Shown piece by piece: positions 30,645 to 39,503 of a DNA stretch of 64,000 bases. The position numbers and the translations under genes are program-made. Under the pieces are notes generated by a model. That model did no database searches. It was not told the origin of the DNA and saw only the letters and a program-made list of their open reading frames with translations. Position 1 is the stretch's first letter. Every line of letters begins with the position of its first letter. Source of the stretch: Treponema saccharophilum DSM 2985 (GTDB lineage: Bacteria > Spirochaetota > Spirochaetia > Treponematales > Treponemataceae); assembly GCF_000255555.1 (NCBI RefSeq), contig NZ_AGRW01000036.1, positions 1 through 64,000 of the forward strand. Direction: 5' to 3'.

Positions 30645-32576
30645 TTAAAAAATATTTTCATCTGGACAGCCGAACTGAACTGCAAGAACACATCCGCCAA
30701 TCAATTTATCGGAGAAGGAAAGGCGAAGGATTCCGTTCTCCAACATACAATCGGAACGATATGCACGTACATTCGCAGACGGCTGCTTTACTCCAGATTC
30801 TTCCTGCTTTTGGGATTTCCTGCCGTCACCAACCGCGACGACCGCGACGACATCGTAACGCCCGTCAGGAGGCAGCATCTGTATTCCGGATTTTCGCGCC
30901 GACAGGCAGACCTGCCCGCCCCCGCGCGACTCGCTCCACTCGAATCCTGTGCAATCGAGCGCGAAAGGGCGCTCCAGCATGAAACGGACGGAAGCGAAAT
31001 CAGCACCAAGAATGCATTCTCTTACGCGCGAGGAGGAGACCCTCTGCCCCTGATACAGGACGGAATCTATTGTCGAAAGCGAAAAACCGCCGTCACGGCA
31101 GAACCCGGAAATCATCGCCATATCCGTGGAACCGTTGTACCCGCAATGAAAATCCTTTCCCTCGGAAAGGTGCCTCATCCCGCAAAGCTCCACGAGCGAC
31201 CTCAAGAAATCAATGCCCTCAATTCTAGCAAAATCGGGAGAAAAGTCAATCACGATTGCAAAGCAGAACCCCTCGGACGCGAGGACGCCGAGCTTCTGCG
31301 GAAGAGAAGCGATGTCGCCCGGATAGACGGCAGGATTCTTCAGCGCGCGGAGCGATTTCGTGAACGTGACGACGCCGGGAACGAGCCCATCCGCCCGTTT
31401 TGAAAGCGCGGACGCGAAAAGCGCGTCATGCCCGATGTGCGGTCCGTCGAAGCTTCCGATGGTGAGCGACGTCCCCCTCGACCTGAAATCCGCGCTGAAT
31501 TTCCCGCCGACGATATCGTCCCATGAATAGACGACAAAATCCCTGCGCGGCGGAACGACGAAACCGTACGAAAATTTCCCGCCCCGCTTCTCGATTACGC
31601 CGCCGAAAGCGCCCTTCGGATAGAAGACGGCAAGCTCGGCATCAGCCCCCGCCGTCATCCCCGACGAAGCGCGCGTACCCGCAGCCCTGAAAAACGCATC
31701 CATGACGCGCGCGTTGAGCGGGCGCCCGTTCGAATACGAATCGACAAAATACGGGGAAATCTCCACCGGGAACATTCCGCAATATTCCGCGAGAGACGGC
31801 TCCATGCCCTTCATCCCGCCGAGAATCTCCTTCCGGAGGGATTCCTCCGACTCCTCGTCCATGCGCCGCTCCGCCCCACCGCGCGGATGCTCAAGAAGCG
31901 AGGGAATCGTGAATTCGTCGAGGGCGGAAAACCCCGCGGCATCGCTGAGGCTGAACGGCCCCACGGCCGTTCTTCGGAGAGCGGCAAGATGGGCGCAGGT
32001 CCCGCAGCGGACGGCGATGTCGCGCGCGAGCGAGCGGATGTACGTCCCCTTCGAGCACCTAACCTCGAGGAGCGCGTATTTGTCCATGAAATCGACGATT
32101 TTTATCGAGTATATCGTTATCTTCCTCGCCGGCATCTCAACGGTCTTCCCGTCGCGCGCAATGTCGCTCGCGCGTTTTCCCCCTATATGGAGCGCGCTGA
32201 AAAGAGGCGGAACCTGCTCGATTTCGCCGACGAATTCCGGAATCACCGCCTCGACGTCGGCGCGCGACGGGACAAGCCCGCCCGACACGACGATTTTTCC
32301 GGTCGGGTCGAGCGTGTCCGTCTCGGAACCGAACTCGACGAGGGCGAGATACGTCTTGTCGAACCCCGTTATGTGGGGCACCAGCCGCGTAAGCCTGCCA
32401 GAAAGGACGACGAGAAGTCCGTCAGCGAACGAATCGAGCGTCCCCGTATGGCCGACCTTCCCCGTGCCAAGCGCGCGCTTGACCGAAGAAAGCGAAGCGA
32501 AACTCGTCCTCCCGAACTGCTTTGCGAGGAGGATTACGCCAGACTCAGGCTCCTTTTTATTTTCCGTTCTTCCCAT
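30645..32576 (-). CDS. truB: Fusion of tRNA pseudouridine-55 synthase TruB with the FAD-synthetase part of RibF
   Basis: One 643-residue open frame from the ATG at 32576 (GAGG upstream). Residues 1-~300 are TruB: VGHTGTLDSFADGLLVVL holds the catalytic Asp, then YIRSLARDIAVRCGTCAHL and LRRTAVGPFSL. Residues ~365-560 are the nucleotidyltransferase domain of RibF: TIGSFDGPHIGHDAL (the GxFDGxHxGH motif) and SSSRVRECILGADFASVRFML with ERPFALDCTG. The flavokinase domain that normally follows, with its PTAN motif, is absent; the last ~85 residues match nothing I know. In most bacteria truB and ribF are separate neighbours. Making FAD from FMN and modifying tRNA U55 are the expected activities. Confidence 0.88.
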   Translation of the reverse strand: MGRTENKKEPESGVILLAKQFGRTSFASLSSVKRALGTGKVGHTGTLDSFADGLLVVLSGRLTRLVPHITGFDKTYLALVEFGSETDTLDPTGKIVVSGGLVPSRADVEAVIPEFVGEIEQVPPLFSALHIGGKRASDIARDGKTVEMPARKITIYSIKIVDFMDKYALLEVRCSKGTYIRSLARDIAVRCGTCAHLAALRRTAVGPFSLSDAAGFSALDEFTIPSLLEHPRGGAERRMDEESEESLRKEILGGMKGMEPSLAEYCGMFPVEISPYFVDSYSNGRPLNARVMDAFFRAAGTRASSGMTAGADAELAVFYPKGAFGGVIEKRGGKFSYGFVVPPRRDFVVYSWDDIVGGKFSADFRSRGTSLTIGSFDGPHIGHDALFASALSKRADGLVPGVVTFTKSLRALKNPAVYPGDIASLPQKLGVLASEGFCFAIVIDFSPDFARIEGIDFLRSLVELCGMRHLSEGKDFHCGYNGSTDMAMISGFCRDGGFSLSTIDSVLYQGQRVSSSRVRECILGADFASVRFMLERPFALDCTGFEWSESRGGGQVCLSARKSGIQMLPPDGRYDVVAVVAVGDGRKSQKQEESGVKQPSANVRAYRSDCMLENGILRLSFSDKLIGGCVLAVQFGCPDENIF

Positions 32577-32585
32577 CTCAAACCT

Positions 32586-32633
32586 CAAAAACAAAACAGC
32601 CCCGCACCGCAAGAAAAACCGGCGCGGGGCTGT
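32586..32633 (-). terminator. Intrinsic terminator-like hairpin between rbfA and truB
   Basis: On the minus strand ACAGCCCCGC and GCGGGGCTGT form a perfect 10-bp stem with an 18-base loop, followed by TTTTGTTTTT. The truB Shine-Dalgarno follows within a few bases, and no promoter lies between, so truB-rpsO-pnp would need read-through or an upstream internal promoter. Confidence 0.8.
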
Positions 32634-32640
32634 CGTTCAC

Positions 32641-33060
32641 TCAAACATTCTCCGACGGTTCCGCTGAGCCGCCGGACGAATCGGCCTCGCGGGAAGCCGC
32701 GTCAGCAGCCTCCTGCTTCTCAAGCCTCGTGAGCTTGTTGACCATCATGAAGCCTTCCTTCATGCCCTCGTCAACGACGAACGTGAGCTTCGGGAATTTG
32801 CGGATTGTCAGTTTGCGGGCGATTGACGACTGGATGAAACCGGCCGCGCTGTTCAGCCCGTCCACGCCGACCTTCAGCTGGCTGTCCGAAAGGAAGCTCG
32901 AAACATAGACCGTCGCATAAGCCAAATCCCTCGCGACCTCGACCCTGTTGACGCACAGGTGCGCCGAGACGCGCGGATCCTTCACCTGCTCCTTCGCGAT
33001 GAGCATCGAAATCTCGTCGCGAATCTGGTTTCCCAGACGGAGCATCCTGAATTCACCCAT
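32641..33060 (-). CDS. rbfA: Ribosome-binding factor A
   Basis: Cold-shock factor for 16S rRNA maturation. The 139 residues form one KH-like domain: RLGNQIRDEISMLI, VSAHLCVNRVEVARDLAYATVYV and the helix after GLNSAAGFIQSSIARKL. The last ~25 residues are a Ser/Glu/Gly-rich tail. The infB stop lies four bases upstream, so translation is coupled. Confidence 0.95.
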   Translation of the reverse strand: MGEFRMLRLGNQIRDEISMLIAKEQVKDPRVSAHLCVNRVEVARDLAYATVYVSSFLSDSQLKVGVDGLNSAAGFIQSSIARKLTIRKFPKLTFVVDEGMKEGFMMVNKLTRLEKQEAADAASREADSSGGSAEPSENV

Positions 33061-33063
33061 ATG

Positions 33064-35727
33064 CTACTCCTCCTCCGCTGATGCTGAAGCCGCCTTGAGC
33101 GCCTCCGCCTCCTTCTCCTTTGCCTGGGCGATGGAGTCGTTCAGCGTGCGCGTGACCTCGACATACTCGAAGACCTCAAGCGTATCGCCGACCTGAATGT
33201 CCTGCCAGTTCTCAAGCCCGATACCGCACTCGTAGCCGTACGTGACTTCCTTGGCGTCGTCCTTGAAGCGCTTGAGAGAAGAAATCTTGCCCGTGAATTT
33301 GACGATTCCGTCGCGGATAAGGTTCACGCTGCTCGAGCGCTTGACGACACCGTCCGTGACGTAGCATCCGGCGATGACCCCGACCTTCGGAACGCGGAAC
33401 GTATTGCGTACCTCCACGCTTCCGGTAACCTCTTCCTTCGTATCCGGCTTGAGCATTCCCTCCATAGCGGCGGTGATTTCCTCGACGCATTTGTAGATGA
33501 TGTTGTACTTGCGGATATCGACCTTCTCCTGCTCGGCGAGAAGCTTCGCCTTCGGAGTCGGGCGGACATTGAAGCCGATGATAATCGCGTTCTCGTCGGC
33601 AGCGGCGAGCGTGACATCGCTCTCGTTGATTGCGCCGGCTGACGAATGGATGACGACGAGGCGGATTTCCGGAGTCGAAAGCTTCTCGAGTGAAGCCTTG
33701 AGAGCCTCGGCGGAACCCTGCAGGTCGGCCTTGATGATGACCTTGAATTCCTTGACCTCGCTGGCAGCGATATCGGTAAGGAGCGTGTCAAGGGACGTCT
33801 TCTTGACTGCCTTCGCAGCCTCGAACCGCTTGAGCTCCTGCCTCTTGGCGGAAATGGAGCGGGCGTCCTTCTCGCTTTCCGTGACTTGAATCGGGTCGCC
33901 CGCGTTCGGCATCGCCTCGAGTCCGAGGACCTCGACCGGCATTGACGGGGTCGCTTCCTGAACGCGCTCTCCGCGGTCATTGAACATGGCGCGGACACGT
34001 CCCGAATAGATTCCCGCGACAATCGGGTCGCCCACCTTGAGCGTGCCTGACTGCACGACGACAGAAGCAACGACGCCGCGCCCCTGATCGACGCGCGACT
34101 CGATGACCTTTCCCTCCGCGCGCGTGTCATACGGCGCCTTGAGCTCGAGCACCTCCGCCTGGAGGAGAATCGCGTCGAGAAGGTCGTCGATTCCGAGCCC
34201 CTTGAGAGCAGAAATCTTGACGTACATCGTGTCTCCGCCCCATTCCTCGGGGGTAAGCCCCTGCTCGGAAAGCTGCGTCATGACGCGGTCGGGATTCGCA
34301 TCCGGCTTGTCTATCTTGTTCACCGCGACGATTATCGGAACCTTCGCGTCTTTCGCATGGCTGAGCGCCTCGAGCGTCTGCGGCATCACGCCGTCATCGG
34401 CGGCGACGACGAGGACGACGAGGTCGGTAATCTGCGCACCGCGGGCGCGCATCATCGTGAACGCCTCGTGTCCCGGAGTATCGAGGAACGTGATTGTTCC
34501 CTTCTCCGTGTGAACCTGATAAGCACCGATTTTCTGCGTGATTCCGCCGGCCTCCCCAGCCGCGACGTTCGTCTTCCTGATTGCGTCGAGCGTCTTCGTC
34601 TTTCCGTGGTCGACGTGGCCCATGACCGTGACAATCGGCGGGCGCGCCTTGTGGTCCTCGACGTTGCCTGTATCGCTCTCGATTACCGTCTCATCGTAGA
34701 GGCTCACGAGATGGACGTCGCATCCGTATTCCGACGCGACGAGCGTCGCCGTGTCGGAATCTATCGACTGGTTTATCGTGACCATCATGCCCATTCCCAT
34801 GAGCTTTCCGATGATGTCGCTCGCCTTGAGGTTCATCTTCTTGGCGAGGTCGGAGACCGATATCGTCTCCATTATATCGATTGTCTTCGGGACTACGCTT
34901 GTCTGGGCAGCCTGCTTCTTCTTGTAGAGCTCCTCCTCGTCGAAAAGCTCCTCCTTGTCCTTGCGCTGCTGTCCGTAAGCGGGCTTCTTCGCCTTGTTGA
35001 ACTGCTTCTTGCCTGCCGGAACCGGAATGGGTGCGGGAGCCGCGCCGAAACCGGGACGGCCGCCGAAACTGGGACGACCGCCCTGACCACCGCGGTTGAA
35101 CCCGCCCTGGCCGCCACGGTTGAACCCGCCGCCCTGGCCGCCCTGCCTGTTGCCGAACCCGCCCTGACCGCCGCGGTTGAACCCGCCGCCCTGGCCGCCC
35201 TGTCTGTTGCCGAATCCGCCCTGGCCGCCGCGGTTGAACCCGCCGCCCTGGCCGCCGTTCTGCCTGTTGTTGAGATAATTGTCGCGGGCTTTGTTCCCGT
35301 TGAATCCGCCGGAGCGCTCCCCGCCACGGCTTCCGCGGTATCCGCCGCGGCTTCCGCCCGAGAGGTTTCCCGCGCGCACGTCGGGGCGCGTGGAGACAAG
35401 CTCAAGCGTGCGCCTCGGCTTCTCTCCGCGAGAACCGTCTGAAGGCCTGCTCTCGGAGTTTTTTCCGTCGGCCACGCCCTCAGTCCGCTGCACGGGCTTC
35501 TTCTCCTCGTCGGAGGGAGCGTCCTTTCCCGGAAGGGGCTTTTTCACGACGCGAACCTTGTCGCGCTTCGCGGCATCGCCCGACGCCGAAGGACGCCTCA
35601 CTATGATTTTCTTTCCGCGCGAACCATTGTCGCCAGAACCATCGGATGACGAATGAGAAGGCTTGCCTTCCTGTCCGTTGCCGCGCTTGTTAAGGATAAA
35701 CTGCTTTTTTTCTGATTCTTCTGCCAT
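33064..35727 (-). CDS. infB: Translation initiation factor IF-2 with RGG-like N-terminal repeats
   Basis: GTPase that brings initiator tRNA to the ribosome. The ATG at 35727 follows GAGAGAG. Residues 1-~290 are a charged, disordered N-terminal region with a Gly/Asn/Gln/Arg-rich repeat at ~158-217. The IF2_N domain follows, then the GTPase domain with G1 GHVDHGKT (~367), G3 DTPGH and G4 NKID, and domains II-IV to residue 887. The core is normal; only the N-terminal composition is unusual. It is followed by rbfA with a four-base gap. Confidence 0.96.
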   Translation of the reverse strand: MAEESEKKQFILNKRGNGQEGKPSHSSSDGSGDNGSRGKKIIVRRPSASGDAAKRDKVRVVKKPLPGKDAPSDEEKKPVQRTEGVADGKNSESRPSDGSRGEKPRRTLELVSTRPDVRAGNLSGGSRGGYRGSRGGERSGGFNGNKARDNYLNNRQNGGQGGGFNRGGQGGFGNRQGGQGGGFNRGGQGGFGNRQGGQGGGFNRGGQGGFNRGGQGGRPSFGGRPGFGAAPAPIPVPAGKKQFNKAKKPAYGQQRKDKEELFDEEELYKKKQAAQTSVVPKTIDIMETISVSDLAKKMNLKASDIIGKLMGMGMMVTINQSIDSDTATLVASEYGCDVHLVSLYDETVIESDTGNVEDHKARPPIVTVMGHVDHGKTKTLDAIRKTNVAAGEAGGITQKIGAYQVHTEKGTITFLDTPGHEAFTMMRARGAQITDLVVLVVAADDGVMPQTLEALSHAKDAKVPIIVAVNKIDKPDANPDRVMTQLSEQGLTPEEWGGDTMYVKISALKGLGIDDLLDAILLQAEVLELKAPYDTRAEGKVIESRVDQGRGVVASVVVQSGTLKVGDPIVAGIYSGRVRAMFNDRGERVQEATPSMPVEVLGLEAMPNAGDPIQVTESEKDARSISAKRQELKRFEAAKAVKKTSLDTLLTDIAASEVKEFKVIIKADLQGSAEALKASLEKLSTPEIRLVVIHSSAGAINESDVTLAAADENAIIIGFNVRPTPKAKLLAEQEKVDIRKYNIIYKCVEEITAAMEGMLKPDTKEEVTGSVEVRNTFRVPKVGVIAGCYVTDGVVKRSSSVNLIRDGIVKFTGKISSLKRFKDDAKEVTYGYECGIGLENWQDIQVGDTLEVFEYVEVTRTLNDSIAQAKEKEAEALKAASASAEEE
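35077..35256 (-). repeat. 57-bp tandem repeat inside infB
   Basis: About two and a half copies of a 19-codon unit ([19 protein letters not shown], with the last copy shortened) code for the Gly-rich tract of IF-2. The DNA copies are nearly identical, so copy number could change by slippage. Confidence 0.85.
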
Positions 35728-35775
35728 ATTCTCTCTCAATTTCCTGACTGTTTTCCACAAACCGGCCGTGCCGGT

Positions 35776-37236
35776 TTACTCCGCGTTGTAACGGACGAAC
35801 GAGATGGGAACCCCGCACTTCGGACATTTCGTCATGTCGGGAGTCACTTCCGCGCCGCACTCCGGGCAAACGTGCTCTGCCTCGTCCTCCGCAGCCTCCT
35901 CTTCATCCTGCTCAGAATCGTCATCGACGATTTCGACGTAATTATGAATAATACCGAACAGATTTTCAATTTGCTCGCCCGTCAGCAAATTCGAATCCGC
36001 AAGCGTTCCGTCGTAATACGCGTCGACAAACGCCTGAAGGTCATCGAATTCCGACTTCCTGAGGATTGCCGCCACGTCGGCGTCGACTTCGGGAATATCC
36101 GACACGCGGGAGATATCGACGACCTCCTCGTTGTCCACGGCGTTCTCCGGAAGGTTGAACAAACCGTCCACAGCGCGCTTCGAGTAGACGCTCAAATCCA
36201 TTTCGGCAGCATCGCTCTCCGTCTTGACGTCGATGCTCCAGTCGCAGAGCTTGTTCGCGAGGCGGACGTTCTGCCCCTGCCTTCCGATTGCGAGCGAGAA
36301 CTGCGAGTCGGAGACGATTGCGAGGGCCTGCTTCTTGTCGGAGTCGGTTATGATTACCCGCTTCACCTCCGCCGGCGACAGCGCGTTCTTTATGAAGATT
36401 TCCGGGTTCTCGTCGTATTTGAGGACGTCGATTTTCTCGCCCTCGATTTCCTTGATGACGTTCTGAATCCTGACGCCCTTGAGCCCGACGCACGCGCCGA
36501 CGGGATCGACGTCATCGCGGGTGGAGGCGACGGCAATCTTCGTGCGGTAGCCGGCAGTCCTGACGCACTTCTTTATCTCGACAATCTTGTCCTGAATCTC
36601 GGGAACCTCAAGCTCGAGGGCGGCCTGCACGAATTTCGGGTCGCTCCTGCTCAAGACAAGCTGGACGGAGGACGAGACGGGCTTCACGTCGACGACGAGA
36701 GCCTTGATTCTGTCGTTCTTGTTGTACTGCTCTATCGGGCTCTGGAATTTCTTCGGCAGGACGCCCTCGATTTTCCCGAGGTCGACGTAAATGTTGTCGT
36801 GATGCATCCGCTGGTAGTAGCCGATGATGATTTCCCCGACCTTCCCCCGGTACTCGTTGAGGAGCCTGTTCTTCACGGACTCGTTGAGTTCCTGATGCGC
36901 GGCCTGCTTTCCCGTCGATACGGCGGAGAGCGGCAGCTTCTTCGTGTCGATGATTATGTCAATCTCGTCGCCCAGCTCGCACTCGCTCGAAAGCTTGAGC
37001 GCGTCCTCCAGCTCTATCTCTATGACCGGGTCATACACCCCGTCGACTATCGTCTTCCTTGAATAGACGGCGACATCAGACATGTCGTCCTCGAATTTCA
37101 CGACGCAGTTCTCCGCCGTCCCGAACGCCCTCTTGTAAGCCGCTTTCAGCGACATCTCGAGCATCTGCTTGATGGAGTCGATGGAAAGCCCCTTCTCCTG
37201 AACCAACTGCTGAATAGCCTCTGACATCTGTGACAT
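35776..37236 (-). CDS. nusA: Transcription termination/antitermination factor NusA with C-terminal zinc ribbon
   Basis: Binds RNA polymerase and nascent RNA to steer pausing and termination. From the ATG at 37236 (GGGGGTACGG upstream) it is 486 residues. NusA_N (1-~125), S1 (~130-200), KH1/KH2 (~210-345; the second with FSLAIGRQGQNVRLA) are standard. An acidic linker with a short helical domain (~390-450) is followed by CPECGAEVTPDMTKCPKCG (~456-474), a four-Cys zinc ribbon, and the end at NAE. The common NusA has no such ribbon. A second in-frame ATG at 37227 is a less likely start. Confidence 0.94.
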   Translation of the reverse strand: MSQMSEAIQQLVQEKGLSIDSIKQMLEMSLKAAYKRAFGTAENCVVKFEDDMSDVAVYSRKTIVDGVYDPVIEIELEDALKLSSECELGDEIDIIIDTKKLPLSAVSTGKQAAHQELNESVKNRLLNEYRGKVGEIIIGYYQRMHHDNIYVDLGKIEGVLPKKFQSPIEQYNKNDRIKALVVDVKPVSSSVQLVLSRSDPKFVQAALELEVPEIQDKIVEIKKCVRTAGYRTKIAVASTRDDVDPVGACVGLKGVRIQNVIKEIEGEKIDVLKYDENPEIFIKNALSPAEVKRVIITDSDKKQALAIVSDSQFSLAIGRQGQNVRLANKLCDWSIDVKTESDAAEMDLSVYSKRAVDGLFNLPENAVDNEEVVDISRVSDIPEVDADVAAILRKSEFDDLQAFVDAYYDGTLADSNLLTGEQIENLFGIIHNYVEIVDDDSEQDEEEAAEDEAEHVCPECGAEVTPDMTKCPKCGVPISFVRYNAE

Positions 37237-37279
37237 TTTTCCGTACCCCCTGATTGAAATCCCGATTGATTTTTCTTTC

Positions 37280-37741
37280 CTACAGATGGATGAACTTCGC
37301 CTTCGCGATATCCTGATAATCCACGGTGCGAACCGTGCCGTCCTCAAGGCTAAGGGAAAGCCTCTCCGAATCGGACGAGACGAGGACACCGCCAATCCAA
37401 TCGGACGCCGACTTGGAGAACACGCGGATTCTCCGCCCCGAGAAGAACTGGAATTCGGCGGCGTTCTTTATGTTCCGCTCCATTCCAGGCGACGAAAGCT
37501 CCATCGAGACGTTGTCCGTCCCGAGAATCTCCTCAAGCCGCTCAAGAAGGACGCGGTGCACCTTGGCGCAGTCGTTCACGCTTATGCTTTCCTCGGGATT
37601 CTTCCCCGAGACGACAGCCTGAATCTGGACAACCCCGCGCTGCGGCGAGACCTTCAGCTCGACGAGATTGTAGCCGAGACCGTCGACGACCTTCGCGCAC
37701 TCATCGTAATGCTGGTACGAACCCAAGGGAATGTATTCCAT
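37280..37741 (-). CDS. rimP: Ribosome maturation factor RimP
   Basis: Assists 30S assembly. The 153 residues show the two-domain RimP fold: N-terminal GYNLVELKVSPQRGVVQIQAVV and the central NDCAKVHRVLLERLE with MELSSPGMERNIKNAAEF, then a small SH3-like end. GGAGGTCGGTC precedes the ATG. It opens the rimP-nusA-infB-rbfA operon with a hairpin in the leader. Confidence 0.93.
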   Translation of the reverse strand: MEYIPLGSYQHYDECAKVVDGLGYNLVELKVSPQRGVVQIQAVVSGKNPEESISVNDCAKVHRVLLERLEEILGTDNVSMELSSPGMERNIKNAAEFQFFSGRRIRVFSKSASDWIGGVLVSSDSERLSLSLEDGTVRTVDYQDIAKAKFIHL

Positions 37742-37772
37742 GACCGACCTCCACTCTGCATTTCCAGAAAAT

Positions 37773-37797
37773 AAAAAAGACCCGTCTGAGACGAGTC
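37773..37797 (-). terminator. Terminator-like hairpin in the rimP-nusA leader
   Basis: On the minus strand GACTCGTCT and AGACGGGTC pair (one G-U) and are followed by TTTTTTATTTT. The hairpin lies about 27 bases after the predicted transcription start and 32 bases before the rimP ATG. It could end transcription from the upstream gene and attenuate the rimP operon. Confidence 0.65.
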
Positions 37798-37830
37798 CAT
37801 TCTAAATGACCTATTAAAATGTACTGTTGG

Positions 37831-37859
37831 ATTCTAGCACCGCAGGAAAAACATGTCAA
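37831..37859 (-). promoter_or_regulatory. Promoter of the rimP-nusA-infB-rbfA operon
   Basis: On the minus strand TTGACA (37854-37859), 17 bases, TAGAAT (37831-37836). It lies just after the stop of the upstream outer-membrane gene. Confidence 0.75.
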
Positions 37860-37882
37860 CCGAAAAGGAAAACGCGGGGGAA

Positions 37883-39220
37883 TCATTCGACGGAGAAGCG
37901 CTGTATCCCCATAATATCGTCCTTCACGCCGAGGAAGCGGACGGCTATCTCCCGCGCCTCGCGCGCCGGGTCGAACGACGGGTCAAGGGAAAGCGCGCGC
38001 TCCCATTCGAGGACGGCCTCCTCGATTCTGCCGGACGCATAGAGGGACACGCCCGCGATGTAATGAGAGTCGACCTTCTCGCGGAGGGCGGCGCGCCCGC
38101 GGTCGCCGAACCTCATCCGGGCGGAAAGGCTTATGTGGTTCACGGGATTCGCCGAGGAGGTCAAATCGAACGTGTAGTTGACGTTCACGACGGCGCGCAT
38201 GACGGAAAAACCGCCGCCGAAGCTTATCCTCGGGTTCGCGCCCTGAAGGAGGAAGCCGAAATCGAAGGACAGCCTCTCCATGACGGAAAGCTCGACGCCC
38301 GCGGCGGCAGACCACAAGCCGCTCGACGAAAGCGACAGGAGGTTCACGGGCTGGCGGAATTCGGCGGAAATGAGGAGCGTCTTCGCCGCGCGCCACGAAA
38401 AACCGGCAGCCACCCGCGTCGGAAGCGCGTCGTCAACCTCCAGCGACGAGCCGAACCCCGTAACAGACAGGCCCGCGTTCATGACGGAAAAGCCGAGCGA
38501 CAGGTTCGGGTTCCTGTCGCTGAAAAACTTCGCCGCGTTGAAGCGCACGATTGCCCCGAAATCGAGCATGAGGGCGGCGGCGGACTGCTCGAGCCCGGAG
38601 CCGGATATGACGGAATCGGTTTTGTTGTCCGTATAGTCGGGGACGTCGCGCCACGCGGCACGCGCCGATCCGCCCAAAGCGATGCCCCGGAAATTGTATC
38701 CCGCACGGAAGTTGTACGACACGTTGAGCGCGGCGGAAGTCTCGCTGTAATAGGAGCCGGCAACGCTGTCGCCGTAGAGGTTGTATTCGGTGAACGGGAC
38801 GTAGAAGCACTTGAGCTGCGCGCCGTACCCGAGGTTCCCGTCACGGGCGGTGGCGGAGACGGTCTCCATCGCGGAATCGGCAATCCACGCGTTGTGGCAC
38901 ACGGAAACCTCCGTCCGCTCAAGTATGCAGCTCGCGGCCGGGTTGTAGTCGAAGAACGAGCTGTCGTCCCCGAGCGCGACGCATGCCGTCCCGAGGCTTT
39001 CCGCCCTTCCGCCTGATGGAATGTTGAGCGACCGGAAAACCGTGAGCCCCTCGTTCCCGTCGACGAAAGACGAGAAGACGTCAGACAGCCCGCCGGCAGT
39101 CCCGACAAGGTCGAGCGCGTACGGGCATGCAGAGAAAACACACGAGAAGACTGCGACTGCGATTTCCTTCCGGAACGCGCCCAAAACGCGCGGAGCCCGG
39201 ACGATTCCTTTTCCTTTCAT
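37883..39220 (-). CDS. UPF0164/FadL-like outer-membrane protein, treponemal type
   Basis: Predicted beta-barrel of the UPF0164 family, which in Treponema pallidum includes FadL-like proteins (TP0856-TP0860 group); their role in long-chain fatty acid uptake is proposed, not proven. The ATG at 39220 opens a signal peptide ending about ACPYA. The sequence near the N-terminus (SGGRAESLGTACVALGDDSS, YNPAA) is the PorV/UPF0164 signature. Alternating aromatic/Gly strands follow (for example FGAIVRFNAAKFF). The last ~60 residues read as a TPR-like helix pair (HYIAGVSLYASGRIEEAVLEWERALSLDP). Length 445. Earlier in-frame starts exist up to 39331. Confidence 0.78.
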   Translation of the reverse strand: MKGKGIVRAPRVLGAFRKEIAVAVFSCVFSACPYALDLVGTAGGLSDVFSSFVDGNEGLTVFRSLNIPSGGRAESLGTACVALGDDSSFFDYNPAASCILERTEVSVCHNAWIADSAMETVSATARDGNLGYGAQLKCFYVPFTEYNLYGDSVAGSYYSETSAALNVSYNFRAGYNFRGIALGGSARAAWRDVPDYTDNKTDSVISGSGLEQSAAALMLDFGAIVRFNAAKFFSDRNPNLSLGFSVMNAGLSVTGFGSSLEVDDALPTRVAAGFSWRAAKTLLISAEFRQPVNLLSLSSSGLWSAAAGVELSVMERLSFDFGFLLQGANPRISFGGGFSVMRAVVNVNYTFDLTSSANPVNHISLSARMRFGDRGRAALREKVDSHYIAGVSLYASGRIEEAVLEWERALSLDPSFDPAREAREIAVRFLGVKDDIMGIQRFSVE

Positions 39221-39503
39221 GCCACTTTTCCATCCATCACGCATCAGCGAACAATCAAAAACGCCCCCACACATCCGCAAGCGAACGCCCCGAAAAAAAA
39301 CGCCCGGGGTCATGTTCAGGCGGACAACCATGTTATAGTAGACGTGTCAGGAAACGTCGTTCCCGGACACCTGTATTCTACATCAGAAAAAACACAAAAT
39401 CCCGCCGCGGGCGGAAAAAACGGGCGGAACGCCGCACATACATTTTCGGAAAAATCGCTCCATTCGATTACGGAGCAAGCCGAAAATAGAAGATAAACGA
39501 AAA

